Shown here one piece after another: positions 26,988 to 39,000 of a stretch of DNA of 64,000 bases (within the stretch, counting starts at the first letter, position 1; the number at the start of each line of letters is the position of its first letter). The notes below the pieces were generated by a model. That model did not search any database. It had not been told where the DNA came from and was given only the letters and a program-made list of their open reading frames with translations. Source of the stretch: Todiramphus chloris collaris (lineage: Eukaryota > Chordata > Aves > Coraciiformes > Alcedinidae). The translations under genes were made by a program, and so were the position numbers. The stretch covers positions 13,346,057 to 13,410,056 of the forward strand of contig JANVCC010000076.1 in the NCBI GenBank assembly GCA_025345505.1. The letters are read 5' to 3'.

Positions 26988-27291
26988 CCTAAATTATAAA
27001 TCCATGTATTGTCAAGAAAATTGTGGGGGACAAAAACAATACATATATTTCAAATTCCTCATTGATGCCTTTCTCCCATCCTTTCACTGTGCCTCCAAAC
27101 AGAGCTGTCACACAACGTATAATCCCAGTTCGGCTTCTCTTCTTTTTAGAGCTCACTGTAAATCTTGAAGATGGGAGATCCCCAAAGCAAACTGTGATTA
27201 TAGAAGGAGATAATGCACAAGCCCCATAATAGAATCAGCCATTGATTGAATGTGCTTTGAAAGAAAATGGCACAATTATCCTTTCTTATGC

Positions 27292-27408
27292 TTATCCTTC
27301 AGTATTCCCTTTGCACACACAGTCACACTCCTCATGGTGTTCCAAGGGTACATCTGTCAATGATTTATGCAATCCTCGGATGCCAATCCTTGGCTTCAGC
27401 TGAAGAAC
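27292..27408 (-). CDS. PDGFC: PDGFC exon 6 (C-terminal coding exon with stop)
   Basis: The exon encodes the final 38 residues of platelet-derived growth factor C, a secreted dimeric ligand that activates PDGF receptor alpha (and alpha/beta heterodimers) after its CUB domain is removed. The acceptor is a good pyrimidine tract ending in CAG at 27409-27411; the exon begins in phase 0, matching the end of exon 5. Visible landmarks are the RGLHKSLTDV segment and the Cys-rich end HHEECDCVC, which supplies the last cysteines of the cystine knot. The reading frame stops at TAA, 27292-27294. The length of 38 residues matches the human exon as I recall it. The last residues read KGNTEG, different from the human RGSTGG, which is a tolerant tail. 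The exon was too short to stand out as an open frame and was found by following the splice phase. Confidence 0.96.
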   Translation of the reverse strand, partial: VLQLKPRIGIRGLHKSLTDVPLEHHEECDCVCKGNTEG

Positions 27409-28058
27409 CTGAAGGAGAAGAAGCCAAGAATCAAGGAAACACTAAGTGTTTCATCACATACCTCAATTGTGAGCTAGATTGCACTGGAAACACAGTTAAA
27501 TGACAGGAAGCATAGTAAAACAAATAGGCTGTCCTCATCTGAATTTCTTCATTTATTCCACCCATTAATTATTTTTGCTTACAACTCAAGCCCTTTACAG
27601 AATTGATTGAAATAAGTTGAGCAGATACTTGCTTTTATCAAAGACAGTCTTGCAGTTTCATAGATCTACTTAATTTTACTCAAGGGTTAATGGTATATTT
27701 AACCCAATGGAATTATTAGATAATTCTATAATAAATAACCTAACCTATAGATTTATAACAATGGAAATGGACAGATATCTGTTCCGTCATAATGTTCACA
27801 TCTACCACTAGAGAAAGATGAACAAGGAGGTGTGGTTGTGATGTGTTTGAACTGCACCAGTAAACAAATACCTCAAGAACGACCAAATTGTTCCACAGAA
27901 AAGTATTTCAACAAGGAAAATTTATTTATTTTACATAACACCTCAGTAAATTGGTGTAAAAACCCCATATTTACTACAAGAGCAATACATAACATTTTAA
28001 AATAAATTCCTTAATCGGTTTTCAGTATTTCCAAGCATGCAAATGTAAAAGTACATAC
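27409..28058 (-). other. PDGFC: PDGFC intron 5
   Basis: A 650 bp intron with donor GTATGT (28053-28058 read on the minus strand) and a pyrimidine-rich acceptor ending CAG at 27409. No repeat or other gene seen. It is the shortest PDGFC intron in the window. Confidence 0.93.
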
Positions 28059-28276
28059 CTCATGGTATTTTTTGGTGACTTTTGTTGGTACACATTGGCA
28101 CTCATTGCAACTTTGATGACAACAGGCACAGTTTCCACCACAGCGTTTAACCAGAAGGCACAGTGGCCAGAAGATGGTGTCAGTTCTCTTCAGCTCCTCC
28201 CTCAGTGACACTGAGAAGTTGCGAGGAGTGCAACTATACAGCCGCACCTCCTCCTTTAAGAGATTGAGATCGACCA
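28059..28276 (-). CDS. PDGFC: PDGFC exon 5 (PDGF/VEGF growth-factor core)
   Basis: 218 bp; the first two bases complete a Val codon split with exon 4, then 72 codons follow up to KKYHE. This is the core of the PDGF/VEGF cystine-knot domain. It shows YSCTPRNFSVS, then the receptor-binding and dimer-forming region with WPLC, KRCGGNC, and the ACCxxxCNECQC insert that separates PDGF-C from PDGF-A and -B. Acceptor is TTTTTGCAG and donor is GAG|GTATGT, both canonical. The residue between WP and Cys is Leu (codon CTG), where I recall Gly in human PDGF-C; other PDGF/VEGF members vary here. All expected core cysteines are present and the frame is intact. Extension of the open frame on both sides is intronic read-through and not coding. 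Confidence 0.97.
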
Positions 28277-29391
28277 CTGCAAAAAGACAAACACACTGGT
28301 GCTTTTCTGGTTTGTAATCCAACTTCACTGGTGATAAACCAACTTTAGCAGCACAGAACCCTTGAGGAAAGATCACTTTTCTGCAGATGGCACAGGTTCA
28401 GCACACGCATGTAATACTACAGTTATACGAATATCAAGAAACCTAAATGGAATGATCATTGTATAGGAACATTCACTGATTATTTTATAATTCTAGCAGA
28501 GTTTGTTCAAATTAAACAAATTAAGCTTTGGCTACTATTTTCCAATATATATTTTACCAAATCAACCCTAATAGAGTTCCCTTTGTTCACACTCATACTC
28601 TAAACTCTAGTGTTGCTACAACATTAATATAGTGTTCTATATCAGTTTTGAATTGGAGAAACACACACAGCAATTAAGAGCCCTGCAAACCTCAGAATGC
28701 ATTTTTAATTCATTTATACAAAGCATTCAATATCTGTTGCTTCTCCAGGTTACATTTTCACTTGATGTGTCTTAAATAAAATATAGTTCCTTTTTACAAG
28801 CATCTAATTTGAAGTGCAAGAAGTGAAACAGAGTATTTGGCACGAGTTTCCCTATAAACTGGATCTGCTGTATCACTCAAGTTTCACTATGCCAATGGTT
28901 GAATATCGAGCTCGTGAAAAGATCTCTAAGAGTACAATCTCCTTCGTATTCACCTTAGCTGCATTGCCAAGAAATAACAGGCCTTGAAAGAGGCAGGTAA
29001 GGCTGAAAAAAATGCAACTAGTTTAGAGAAAAAATTAATAATTTTTTTACTTTGGTAAAAAGCAATGTAATTTAATTTATTTCAGAAAAGCCAGATCTGG
29101 ATCTTTTGTCCAAACTGTTTCTCTCCAAACCTACCACCACTAAGGAACAGAAGTAAAGTCTAATTCTCAGGGGTACTCTATCTGGTGAAAAAAAATAAAA
29201 AAGAAAAAGAAAACCCTGTGATCATATGGCTACAAGTAGACTGAAATAGAGGTCTTGAACTAAGCAGAAAAGACCTTTAAACCAACAGCTTTTGAGCTAA
29301 ATCAAGAAGAAACTAGGAAAAAAATATCCCAGTGCATTGATATTACTTGACAAATACTTTATAGTTATTGCTAGGAGATTGTACATTTAAC

Positions 29392-29407
29392 AAAAAAAAA
29401 AAAAAAA
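29392..29407. repeat. Poly(A), 16 bases
   Basis: Uninterrupted A16 within PDGFC intron 4, followed by GGGG. No retroposed body recognised. Confidence 0.9.
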
Positions 29408-32140
29408 GGGGTAAAATATGTTCCTGATCCGAATCTCCCTCTAAAGAAATGCCTTTTTTTCCCCTCTCCTGACTGTATAAAGAGTCTTTAGAAGCCACCA
29501 AGGAGAACTTCAGCCTATCAGGGCAAGATAATGCCTCTCAATCCTATTAAAATACATAAGAAATAAAGATAATTTAGAAGCTGTATTTATCTAGTACAAA
29601 TGCTCACTAGTTCTGTCCCAGGAGCAGGGGCAGCAATTCCATTCCATATTTCTTCAAACATTTCTTTTGCAGACCATATTCATACACTGGCATCCATAAG
29701 TAAGGGTTTATTGTTGTGAAAGGTCAGTTAAATGCACTGAAGACTTTTCTCTGCTTGCACTTACAGTGAATGCCAAGCTGGGGCACTTCATTCCATCACT
29801 ATCAGGTTAACATAGGCTCCTAAATAAACAATCTGATGTTTAAAAGCAAGGAGTGTGTAGTAACTCCAATAAAGTTTGTGATAGGATGCCAGCCTGCCTC
29901 CCACACTGCAAGAGCATTCCTTGGAGAAAGCTGAGAAGGGAGCAGTAGAAAAGAGAGACAAAACTTCCAGGGGAGAGATTCACTGTGAGAAATTAGAAAT
30001 GATTTAAGCTCTTCTGATCAGCTAATAGCTCTAGGCTGAGTCATTTAAAGGGTGGATGTGTCTACCTCCATTAATCAAAGACTGTGGGTAGGAATGGAGT
30101 TCCTTTCTCCTGCTATGTTTTCATACATATAATAAGTGAACCTCTCTGAATGAGGATAAAATGCCTAAAGCACAATGGGAGAAATACTAGTTTTGCTAAT
30201 ACTTGCTATCGGTAGATTTCTACAGAGACTGACATTCTTAGTACTGTGAATATCAAGAAGCTGAGCTTATACATCTGAACACAACTGCTGCTCAGCCCTT
30301 CACCATGAGGAATAGGGAACAGAAGCTGGGCACTGATGCCTCTCGCACCAACCAGAGGGAGAAAGATGCCTGCATGGCGTGTTTCTCCATTACCTCCTGC
30401 CTGCTGGCAGCAACAGAGGAATGCCTCCATTTCCCAGTACTAGCTGGAGTTATAACATAGAGAAAAGAGCAAGGCACTAAAATGAGCAGCAAGTGCGTTA
30501 CATATTTTGTCACAAAATTGGAATTCATTTGAACAGAATCACTCAGACCTTCAGACTCAAATTTTTCTATGGAAAAACACGCAATTAGCTCTTAGCAGGT
30601 ATCTTTTAGTGTGCCTTACTGTTACAACAAGCTTTAGAAGATATTAAAAATGTCATCGTTGGTTTCCATGCTTTACAATGTACTAAGGTATATTGCTATT
30701 ACACCTCACAATGAACCCTTGCCCTACCTTATGTAATTCAATTTCATTAAAATGTCTGTGGCAAATTTATCTAGTGCTTATATAATCACTTCTTTGAAGT
30801 GTGTGAATGAAGCTGTTATTTTTTCAAAGAGTATCTGTCTGTCCAAAATTTATTTTAACACACTGTGGGCATGAAGCTAGATGAGAGAATGTATATATTC
30901 CCTTAAAAGTGTTTACTTAACCACAATAAAAGGTTATGTGGATTTCCCAAGTGCACTGAGTTACAGTACCTGTTATAATGTGAACATTTAAACACTCCTT
31001 CAACTTGGCTTCCACTCATGTATCATGTTTGACATAACAGTCAAAGCTCTTTTTGTCTAGCACTAGCTCAGGAGGAATGGAAGGCTCTGCAGTAGTACAT
31101 GAATGGTAAACACTAAAATAAAAATAATGGGAGAAGGAAATAAATGGAGAAAAAAATGTAGATGCAGGTCAGTCTACAGTAAAGTCTATTTCAAAAGTGT
31201 GCCTTCAATGGCACATACAACAGAATTAATCCACATTCACACCAGCCCAAAAGTAACTGTGTTACGCGACTGGGAATGCATCTTCTGGAATAGTGTATCA
31301 TGGGGAACTCCTTCCCAAACATTTTTCCATGTGGATGCTGCTCTTGGTCAATGAAACAAATTAAATTCTGATTGGGGCACTTTTGTGTGGGCACAGATAG
31401 CAGCAGGATGGTTTTCATTCCTAAGCACTTTGGAGATGTTCCTGCGAGTGGAGGTTTCTGACTAACTCCTACAATAGGACAAAGCTGTTACAAAACTCCA
31501 AATGAGGAGTAAAAGAAAAATCAACAAAAAAAGGTCACATAACTATACAAGAAAAGCATCTACCAAGGACTATGGTTGGATAAGCAGACTTCAGAATATG
31601 GTCTAAAGATTATGCTTAGATTTCTGTGAGAAGTGATGGGATCATTTTTCTGCACAGCAAATTATATTATTTTTAAAGTATGGTTAGTACTATAAATGAA
31701 TTTAGGACTATATTTAGACATCAAAACCTCTGAACTTGATGTTTCTTCTTTCCTAGCTAGAGGTTTTTTTAAGAATTTTACCCAGAGAAAACAGCAGACA
31801 CAGAAGTTCCTTGGAATTTATATTGTCTAAATATAGTCCTTTTCATATGAATTATTAAGTAGGAGTAGAGAACAATGCTCTTCTCTACATAAAGTAACAT
31901 ACACTTTTAATTACAGTTTCATTTAATCTAGATGTAAACTGATGTTTGTCTATGAAAGCAGGGCAGTAATTACACAGACTTTACATTGAAATATTGCAAA
32001 AATAAAACATCTAATTATAGAATCAAAGAGTTTGAAAAAACCAAATATTTTAGGGCATGCACTTCTCCCAAACATTTCTTAAAAAGGTTTTTAAATACAG
32101 CAAACATGCTCCTTCTAGTATAACATTAAAAAAAATCACA

Positions 32141-32162
32141 AGAAAGAAAGAAAGAAAAAAAA
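32141..32162. repeat. Short GAAA microsatellite
   Basis: About three to four GAAA units running into an A8 tract within PDGFC intron 4. Confidence 0.8.
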
Positions 32163-32589
32163 GGTAAAATTAGAATGTTTGCTTTCCCTCTCTATTGAAT
32201 AGACCTAACAGTTAAAATTATGTAATTTGAACCGGACGTATTTTCCACCTCAGGCTATTACATTACACACTCAGTAATGCAGTATGAGGATGGTCTCTTA
32301 AAGATAAATGTGGCATTATTGTGATATATTTATTCAGTAGAAAAATCCATTTCAGCATCTAATTATAACTCTTTAAAAGATTTACTCTGATAGTTTCTCA
32401 CAAAGATATGTCTTGCAAGGAGTTCCTTTGTCTATATAGACGTTATCCAACATCTGCATTTTAGTATATGTAAAGTTCCACAAATTCCATTTTGTTTTTC
32501 TACCACTTCCTGTATGCATACATTTAGCAAATACTGAATCTCTCTAATTAAGAAAGTGTTAAATGACAATCCGAAAGGCATGGTCCATT

Positions 32590-33367
32590 GTTCAACAGGA
32601 CCAAGTGCAGGGTCCTGCCCTTTGTCCACAGTAACCCCATTCAGCTCTACAGACTGGGGGAGGAGTGGCTGGAGAGCGGTTTGGTGGAGAGACACCCAGG
32701 AGTGCTGGTTGACAACTGGTTGAACATCAGCCAGCAGTGTGCTCAGGTGGCCCGGAAGGCCAATGGCATCCTGCCTTGTATCAGGAATAGTGTGGCCAGC
32801 AGGACTAGGGATGTGATTCTCCCCCTGCACTCAGCACTGGTGAGGCCTCACCTCGAGTACTGTGTACAGTTCTGGGCCCCTCACTTCAAGAAGGATAGTG
32901 AGGTGCTAGAGTGGGTCCAGAGGAGAACAATGAGGCTGGGGAAGGGACTAGAAGGAAAGTCTTATGAGGAGAGACTGAGGAAACTGGGGTTCTTTAGCCT
33001 GGAGAAGAGGAGACTCGGGGGGACCTTGTTGCTCTCTACAACTACCTGAAGGGAGGTTGTAGTCGGGTGGGGTTCGGGCTCTTCTCCTAGGCAACCAGTG
33101 ACAGGACAAGGGGGCATGGCCTGAAGCTGCACCAGGGGAGGTTTAGGTTGGATATAAGGAAGCACCTCCTGACAGAGAGGGTGATCAGACATTGGAATGG
33201 CTGCCCAGGGAGGTGGTGGAGTCACCGTCCCTGGATGTGTTTAAAGAAAGGCTGGATGTGGCACTTAGTGCCATGGTCTAGCCAATGTTGTGGTGTTAGT
33301 TCATAGGCTGCTGGACTTGATGATCTTGGAGGTCTTTTCCAGCCTCAGTAATTCTGTGACTCTGTGA
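32590..33367 (+). mobile_element. CR1 LINE fragment in PDGFC intron 4, antisense to the gene
   Basis: Plus-strand CR1 covering the C-terminal third of ORF2 and the 3' UTR. An open frame of about 150 codons (32588-33049) carries [45 protein letters not shown] and [10 protein letters not shown], all typical of the CR1 RT thumb and C-terminal part. A frameshift near 33020-33050 breaks it, and a stop (TAG, 33088-33090) follows. The 3' end reads CTTGATGATCTTGGAGGTC, then the tail AATTCTGTGACTCTGTGA at about 33350-33367. The catalytic RT motifs and everything upstream are missing. It is relatively young to judge by the open C-terminal frame. Confidence 0.95.
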
Positions 33368-34364
33368 TGGCTGAAAGCTTTTAAAGAGACTTCCTCTTCT
33401 TTGACTCTTGATTTAGTTCTGTGTGCATAGTTGTAGCAATACAGGTAGGGTAGAAAGGTTGATTTCTAGGCTCTGATTTAGGAATTAGCTGTCAAAGACA
33501 CAAATTTAAGTTATGAAAGCTTTTGCTTCCTCCCTTTTCTTACTGATCAGATGATAATCTAGCTTATGTTTGTCAACAGAGGACTGTATTCTTTTATGCT
33601 CATATGTTTTAATTTTCATGCTGTATGGTGGACAGGGAAGTATTGCCTGCATGCTGTCCATCCACACAGAATATATAAACATGAAATGGTGGGCAGCACC
33701 TGGATGATATGCAGTAGAAAATTCATGAATGGCAAATGTAGATAGAAGTAAATGACTTGCTGAACAAGAAATAGCTCCACATGTCTCGAAATACATAGTT
33801 TATTTTACATCTGATTAAGATGACAACTGCATGATAAAACTGGACATGGACACAGGGACTTCATGAGGTATCACTGAAGAGAAACATTTTTCTAATTGCT
33901 CTCAATTCATATGGTGTAGAGACTGGAACAATTCTAAGGAAATAAACCAGTCATTCATATGATACAGTAAGTCTAAGAAATTACCTACCCTAATCAAAAA
34001 ATATAGTTTTTGCCCCCTATAAAATAAAGATACTCAGAAAGTTAAATTATGTCATGAAGTCAAGATGCCCAAGATGCCCTGCTACTCTGTGGAAATAAAG
34101 ATCTCTCAGGCTCCCTACAGAAAAGCACGCTGGTAACTTTTATTCCCCCCCTTGCTAATTTATCCTGCTAAAATTTGAATTGAGTTATTGTCCTTTTTCT
34201 GATAATATGATGGTGAGAATAGATAACAATGATCTCTGCTGTCTTTCTAATGTATTCCTCTCTTGGAAACAAAATTCAAGGTGAGGAATGCTCTTAATTA
34301 CTGTTTCTTTTTTAAGAAAACATACCCATAGAAAGCTACAAGGCCAGACAGAATAGTAATTTAC

Positions 34365-34572
34365 CTCTTGACTTCCTCCCATGAATATATGCCTTTCCAA
34401 GAAGCTGCCATGTTGGCCTGTACAAATCTTCCAAATCCAGTTGCCACCGATCTGGTTCAAGGTACCGGATAAGTTCTTCCACAGTACTAAATTCAGCAAC
34501 TGCATTGTTTAATATATCCAACGGTAAAGCTGATGGGGGTAGCAATGATGGTCTAGGTGCTTCTGTGTGGTG
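34365..34572 (-). CDS. PDGFC: PDGFC exon 4 (hinge and proteolytic activation site)
   Basis: 208 bp: 69 full codons plus the first base of a split Val codon. It begins in phase 0 after the acceptor TTGATTGCAG and ends AGAG|GTAAAT. It encodes the linker between the N-terminal CUB domain and the growth-factor domain: LPPSALPLDIL, LIRYLEPDRWQLDLEDLYRP, TWQLLGK, ending in GRKSR. In human PDGF-C the RKSR site is where tissue plasminogen activator and related proteases release the active growth-factor domain, and the motif is intact here. Splicing to exon 5 restores KSR-VVDL exactly. The three exons seen encode 180 residues out of an expected total near 345. Exons 1-3 were not found in this window. 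Confidence 0.97.
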
Positions 34573-35706
34573 CTGCAATCAAAGCCAAGAGAAGAGTACC
34601 AGTCAGAAGTTTAATGGATCTGCTTTGATGAAATGCTGTACTTTATGAAGTTGCATAGCTTGGAAAATTTACAAATGGCTAGCTTGTTTCCAGTGCACAG
34701 TTTACCTAACAAGACAAATGACAAGTGTCAAAAAGTACCTAATTATTCTTCAGTGATAATTGTAAACATACTTCCACTAGAGAGTTTTACTTCTTACATT
34801 CCTAGCCTTGAAGATTGTGTGCCACTACACCTGTTCATTAAAGAAATTCACTGAGTGACGAACAACAGTTTAGAAGTAGAACAGTGATTTGAGAATATGG
34901 CCCCACTACAGGCAATTACTGTAATCCTCTAGAAATCTGAGGAAACACACATTTTGCATCCTGCCTTTCCTCTGAAGCTTAGCCACGATCTTTGTCTTCT
35001 TGTCTTTCAACGTAAAATATGAACTTACCCCAGTACAAAGATAGCAAATATTCCTACTCTAATCTATAGATGGAAAAAAAGCATGTTTTGTTTCCTACAG
35101 TACTAAGAATTATGTTCCTGATTAAACAATAATGAACAGAGTAATAACAACATGTGGCATTACTATAATTATTTCTCCCGTAAGAAGAAAAAGAAAACCA
35201 TGTTCCCAAGAATATAAAAAGTACTTAAATGCTGAAATTGAGTACTGAAAAGTCTATGTACTTTCCTGCAGCACAAATCTCACTGACAAACTCACAGGAT
35301 CAGAGGTACTCAGGCACAGGCAATTCAAGCAAAGTGAGGCTTCTGATTTTGCTAACTCTACAATCTGTTTTAAATTTATTCATTGATTTGAATTTTCAAA
35401 AGAATGAAAACAAGCAGGAAGGGCAAACTAAGCAGTAAGTTGCTGCTGCACCACCATGAGTTTCTTTAGGCTGCTATATAGGCAAATATCAATACAGATA
35501 TTATGTCCATAATACTATGCTAGAGCAATTTACCTGGACCATGTAAGGACGCTGAAGAAGGATTTGAAGATACTGCTGATTTAGGGGATGGGAAGGACAA
35601 GAAATCTTGAACTTAAATATGTAGTGCTACATGCATCACTGCTTTCAAGTGCAGTCCAAGATTCAAGGAAAATGTATACGCTATAAGTACAGTCAGGTTT
35701 TGTAAA

Positions 35707-35865
35707 AGGTTGTCCGGGGAGTCTGCACAGCAACCACCACTGGAGACTTTCAATACCTGAGTGGATAAAGCCCTGACCAATGGTCTGACCTCAAAACTGA
35801 CCTACCCTGAGCAGGAAGTTAAACTAGAGACCTCCTAAGGCCCCTTGCTGATTTTTTCTAGAACA
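35707..35865 (+). mobile_element. Old CR1 LINE 3' end
   Basis: Matches the CR1 end of ORF2 and its 3' UTR: TTGTCCGGGGAGTCTGCACAG, GAGACTTTCAATACCTGAGTGG, ATAAAGCCCTGACCAATGG, GAGCAGGAAGTTAAACTAGAG, ACCTCCTAAGGCCCCTT. The octamer tail is no longer recognisable. This is an eroded copy, antisense to PDGFC. Confidence 0.8.
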
Positions 35866-35967
35866 ATCCTCCAACATAATATTAAGAATGAAGGACTTAA
35901 TGTTCCTTCAATAAGTGAACTAACATGCTTCTTGTGACTTTACTGTGCAGTGCCAGTACTGCATAAA

Positions 35968-36055
35968 CTTATATATATATTTATATTTATATATTTATGC
36001 AAACACAACTTACGTATGTATTTATATTTATTAATGCGTTTTTATATATATTTAC
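35968..36055. repeat. TA-rich low-complexity tract
   Basis: Runs of TATATATATATTTATATTTATA and similar words in intron 3. Confidence 0.75.
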
Positions 36056-39000
36056 ATAGTTAAAAAATCATCATACCACTTAGTGTCAAAATGGTGCTCT
36101 CAGTACTCTAATGTATGCTGTATAGATATTGCAATTTTTTTCCCATCTATAATGTCAGATCAATTGTATTTCTTTACCTTTTCAAAATGATTGGATAAAT
36201 TGATGAGGAATTTAGCAGTTATGCAGGAAAAAAAAAATTACTAAAAATAATAATTTTAATTCTACATACTAAACAGCAGTTTTCTAAAATACATATGCCT
36301 GTGATAGCTGTATTTCAGATCAACAATTCTATTTTCCTTAATGTGTTCTCAATTCTATCAAATTTCATTTTTGGTTTTGGCTAAATGTATGGTTGAAGTG
36401 GCAGCAAATGCAAGTATGCACCATGCCCTTCCAATGTTTTGCTTCAAGGGTTTTTCTCTCTCCAGCTTCAAGAAATACAGTCTCTAAAATGGTTGCCCTG
36501 AGTTTTAACTGTGGGTCTTGCAAAGATAATGCAATTCTAAATCTAGTGTGCTGCTACTATTAACTTTACTGTATTTTCATTGTGTTAATCTAACATCATT
36601 TCCAATACAGGATGAATGTGGATTTCAAAAAGTTAAAATATTTCTTTTCTCTCCACTGCCCACATTAAAAATAAGAACATGTGATCCATCTTATTAGGCT
36701 ATGATAATAAAGCAACAGATTCTGGTCTATAATTTAAATATTTGCTCTTAGCAAAATATGTAACTCAGCAAGTTTCAAAATAGTGTTGTAACACTATAAT
36801 TCAGATGGTCAAAAAAAAAAAAAATCCAAATATTTCTTCCTGGCTTTCTCCACAATGACATATTTGTAACAGTCACATTTCCTAGTTTGAAGATGTAGGG
36901 TTTTGCTAAAGTGAAAAATAAAATAAGGATCAAATGCTAGAACTAGTACCTGAAAGAAAAAAAACCCCAACTTTTATTTCCAGATGAAGAATTTACTTTG
37001 ATGTCTCACTTAAAATGGAATTTTTTTGTTGCTAATGAAATAGATGGATTCCAGATGAAAATCCATTGATCTACAATATATTTCCACATTTACAACTTAG
37101 AACCTGTACGCTTAGCAATATGTTCATATGAACTAACCCACTGTTTAATGTTATTCTGGATCCAGTAGGCATTTGCCTTAATTAAAATGCTATGAGAATA
37201 TGCTGAATCAGTGTGGTTAATGGTAACACAATTAAAGTTGTTATCACTTTCTAATTATTCTCACAGCAAACCAAAACATAAAGAAAAAGTAATTAAAACA
37301 GCAAATTGAGTAACTTCAAAGAGGAATATTTTAGAATGAAGTAGTTAAAAATCTCAAGATTAAGAACAGTTTTCCCAATAATCTCTTAATTTAGTCAATT
37401 CAAATGACAGTTAAAATGTATCAAAGATTAAAGATAATTGATATCATAAAGCTAAAAATGCTGTAATTTGTTACATAATAACCTTTGTGAAATCTCAATT
37501 CAATAAATAGTTTAATATATATATGGTAATTGAAATTATACTCTAAATTACAAGTAGGGTGAGAAGGCAACTATCAGTAAAGCAGTAAATCTGAATAAAA
37601 AATTGCAACAAATACATTTGAAATTACCTAGTTGAAGCTCAAACATAAATGACAATTTAGTATGAGGCCTAACTTGAAGACTTATGATTAATTTCTTGTT
37701 GTGACACATATTTCCTGTGTAATCCTGAGCATAGCATTTAGGCTAAAACTTCATGGTATAAAGCAGTAGTATGTGCTTGCTACACCAGCATAACTGTCTA
37801 TGTGGATATATAAACAAGAAGTAATCTTCCTGAAAAAAAATATTTCATTTCCTTTTTTTCTTTAACTGCAATCTTATTGACAGTACAGACCTCCAACAGC
37901 TAAGCCATCAGAACTAAAAGAACAGCAGCTGCTAACAGAAACATTTTTAGATTCACTCTGGCACCAGGAATTTCATAGCATGCAGGTTTGTAACAAAGCC
38001 TTATCAAATCTGTAAAATGAACATAAAGACAATTCCTTAATCTCACAAGTTGTGCAAGAGAATGAATACAACAAGTGTTATGCTTATTATCTGTTTGTCT
38101 GAATAATCTCATAGCATTTTAGATAGTTAAAGGGTAAAACTCTGGACATGAAACTGTATGTTACAACCTTTCCTGCTTTGCAGCTCTCCATCTGTTCTTT
38201 CCTTGCACTGAACCTGCTCCAAGGATAAACAATTCAGAACAAAGCAGCTCTCATCTACAATCTACACACGATCAGCTCCTAATGACTATCATGATCTAAG
38301 CAAAGCCTTCCTTTTGCTCCTGTCTCATAGGATAAGGCTGTCAAGGTACTGACACTACCCTCTTCCAGTTAAAGGAGAGGCAAGAAGTAATTTTGTTAGT
38401 TTGCTGCAGCCAGGAGAGAGGAATTTCACTTTTAATAATGCAATCACTGAGTTAAGACTGGAACAACAAAAACAAGTGAGTCAAATACATGGCATGACAG
38501 GACACTTACAAGTAGTGAATAATATGTCTAAAGTAATTCCCTTCCCACAAAAGAAAACCCTATTTTTCATTTCTTGTCTTGAAGAAAACATTGTCAAGCA
38601 GTTTGAGTGAACACCCATTCATCAGTTGGCACAGTTTGGAGAAACTATTAAAACATCAGTACCGTTTAATCAGACTAGAAGGGATTTTATAACAAAGAAA
38701 ACCTCAGAGGAACCTGTCCTCCAAAAAATGACTAGGATCAGTACTTTGAAAGAAATCACATATTTCATGTTTCTTCTAATGAAATACCTTTGTAGCTTGT
38801 TTGTTTTGTTTGGGTTTTTTTTTTTTTTTCCTTCTTTAAATTATACTAGAGGAACACTCTGTGTCCTGTTTAGATTTAGAGATGTGCACATTCTTGTAAC
38901 ACTCACAGTAAAGAAAGCCTGTTTCTCCACTTGCTCTGTAGCTGAGCCTATGCACCTAAGCAGAAAAATCAAGTTCCAGGATCCTCATCTTGTGCCTCTT

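Larger units (their letters stand above)
25865..27291 (-). other. PDGFC: PDGFC 3' untranslated region
   Basis: This follows the PDGFC stop codon on the minus strand. Two stretches resemble, as I remember it, the mammalian PDGFC 3' UTR. The first is just after the stop (GGCTGATTCTATTA at about 27227-27240, then the segment through ATCTTCAAGATTTACAGTG). The second, stronger one is at about 26514-26608 (minus strand, CTCCTTTTGAC, CTTGTTAAATATATC, ACCAAAGGTATTTAATATTC). The resemblance shows that the UTR runs at least to 26510. The far end is inferred from two AATAAA signals near 25883-25916. The length of about 1.4 kb is in line with the known long UTR of the gene. The exact cleavage site is not seen. 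Confidence 0.75.
28277..34364 (-). other. PDGFC: PDGFC intron 4
   Basis: A 6088 bp intron with donor AGAG|GTAAAT at exon 4 and a TTTTTGCAG acceptor at exon 5. It contains an antisense CR1 (32590-33367), A16 at 29392-29407 and a short GAAA-rich tract near 32141-32162. No other gene is recognised inside it. Confidence 0.93.

Noticed and set aside
37900..38112. 70-codon minus-strand frame with a hydrophobic end, considered as a possible missing PDGFC exon
   Set aside because: No resemblance to the CUB domain or signal peptide of PDGF-C, and no matching splice phase with exon 4.
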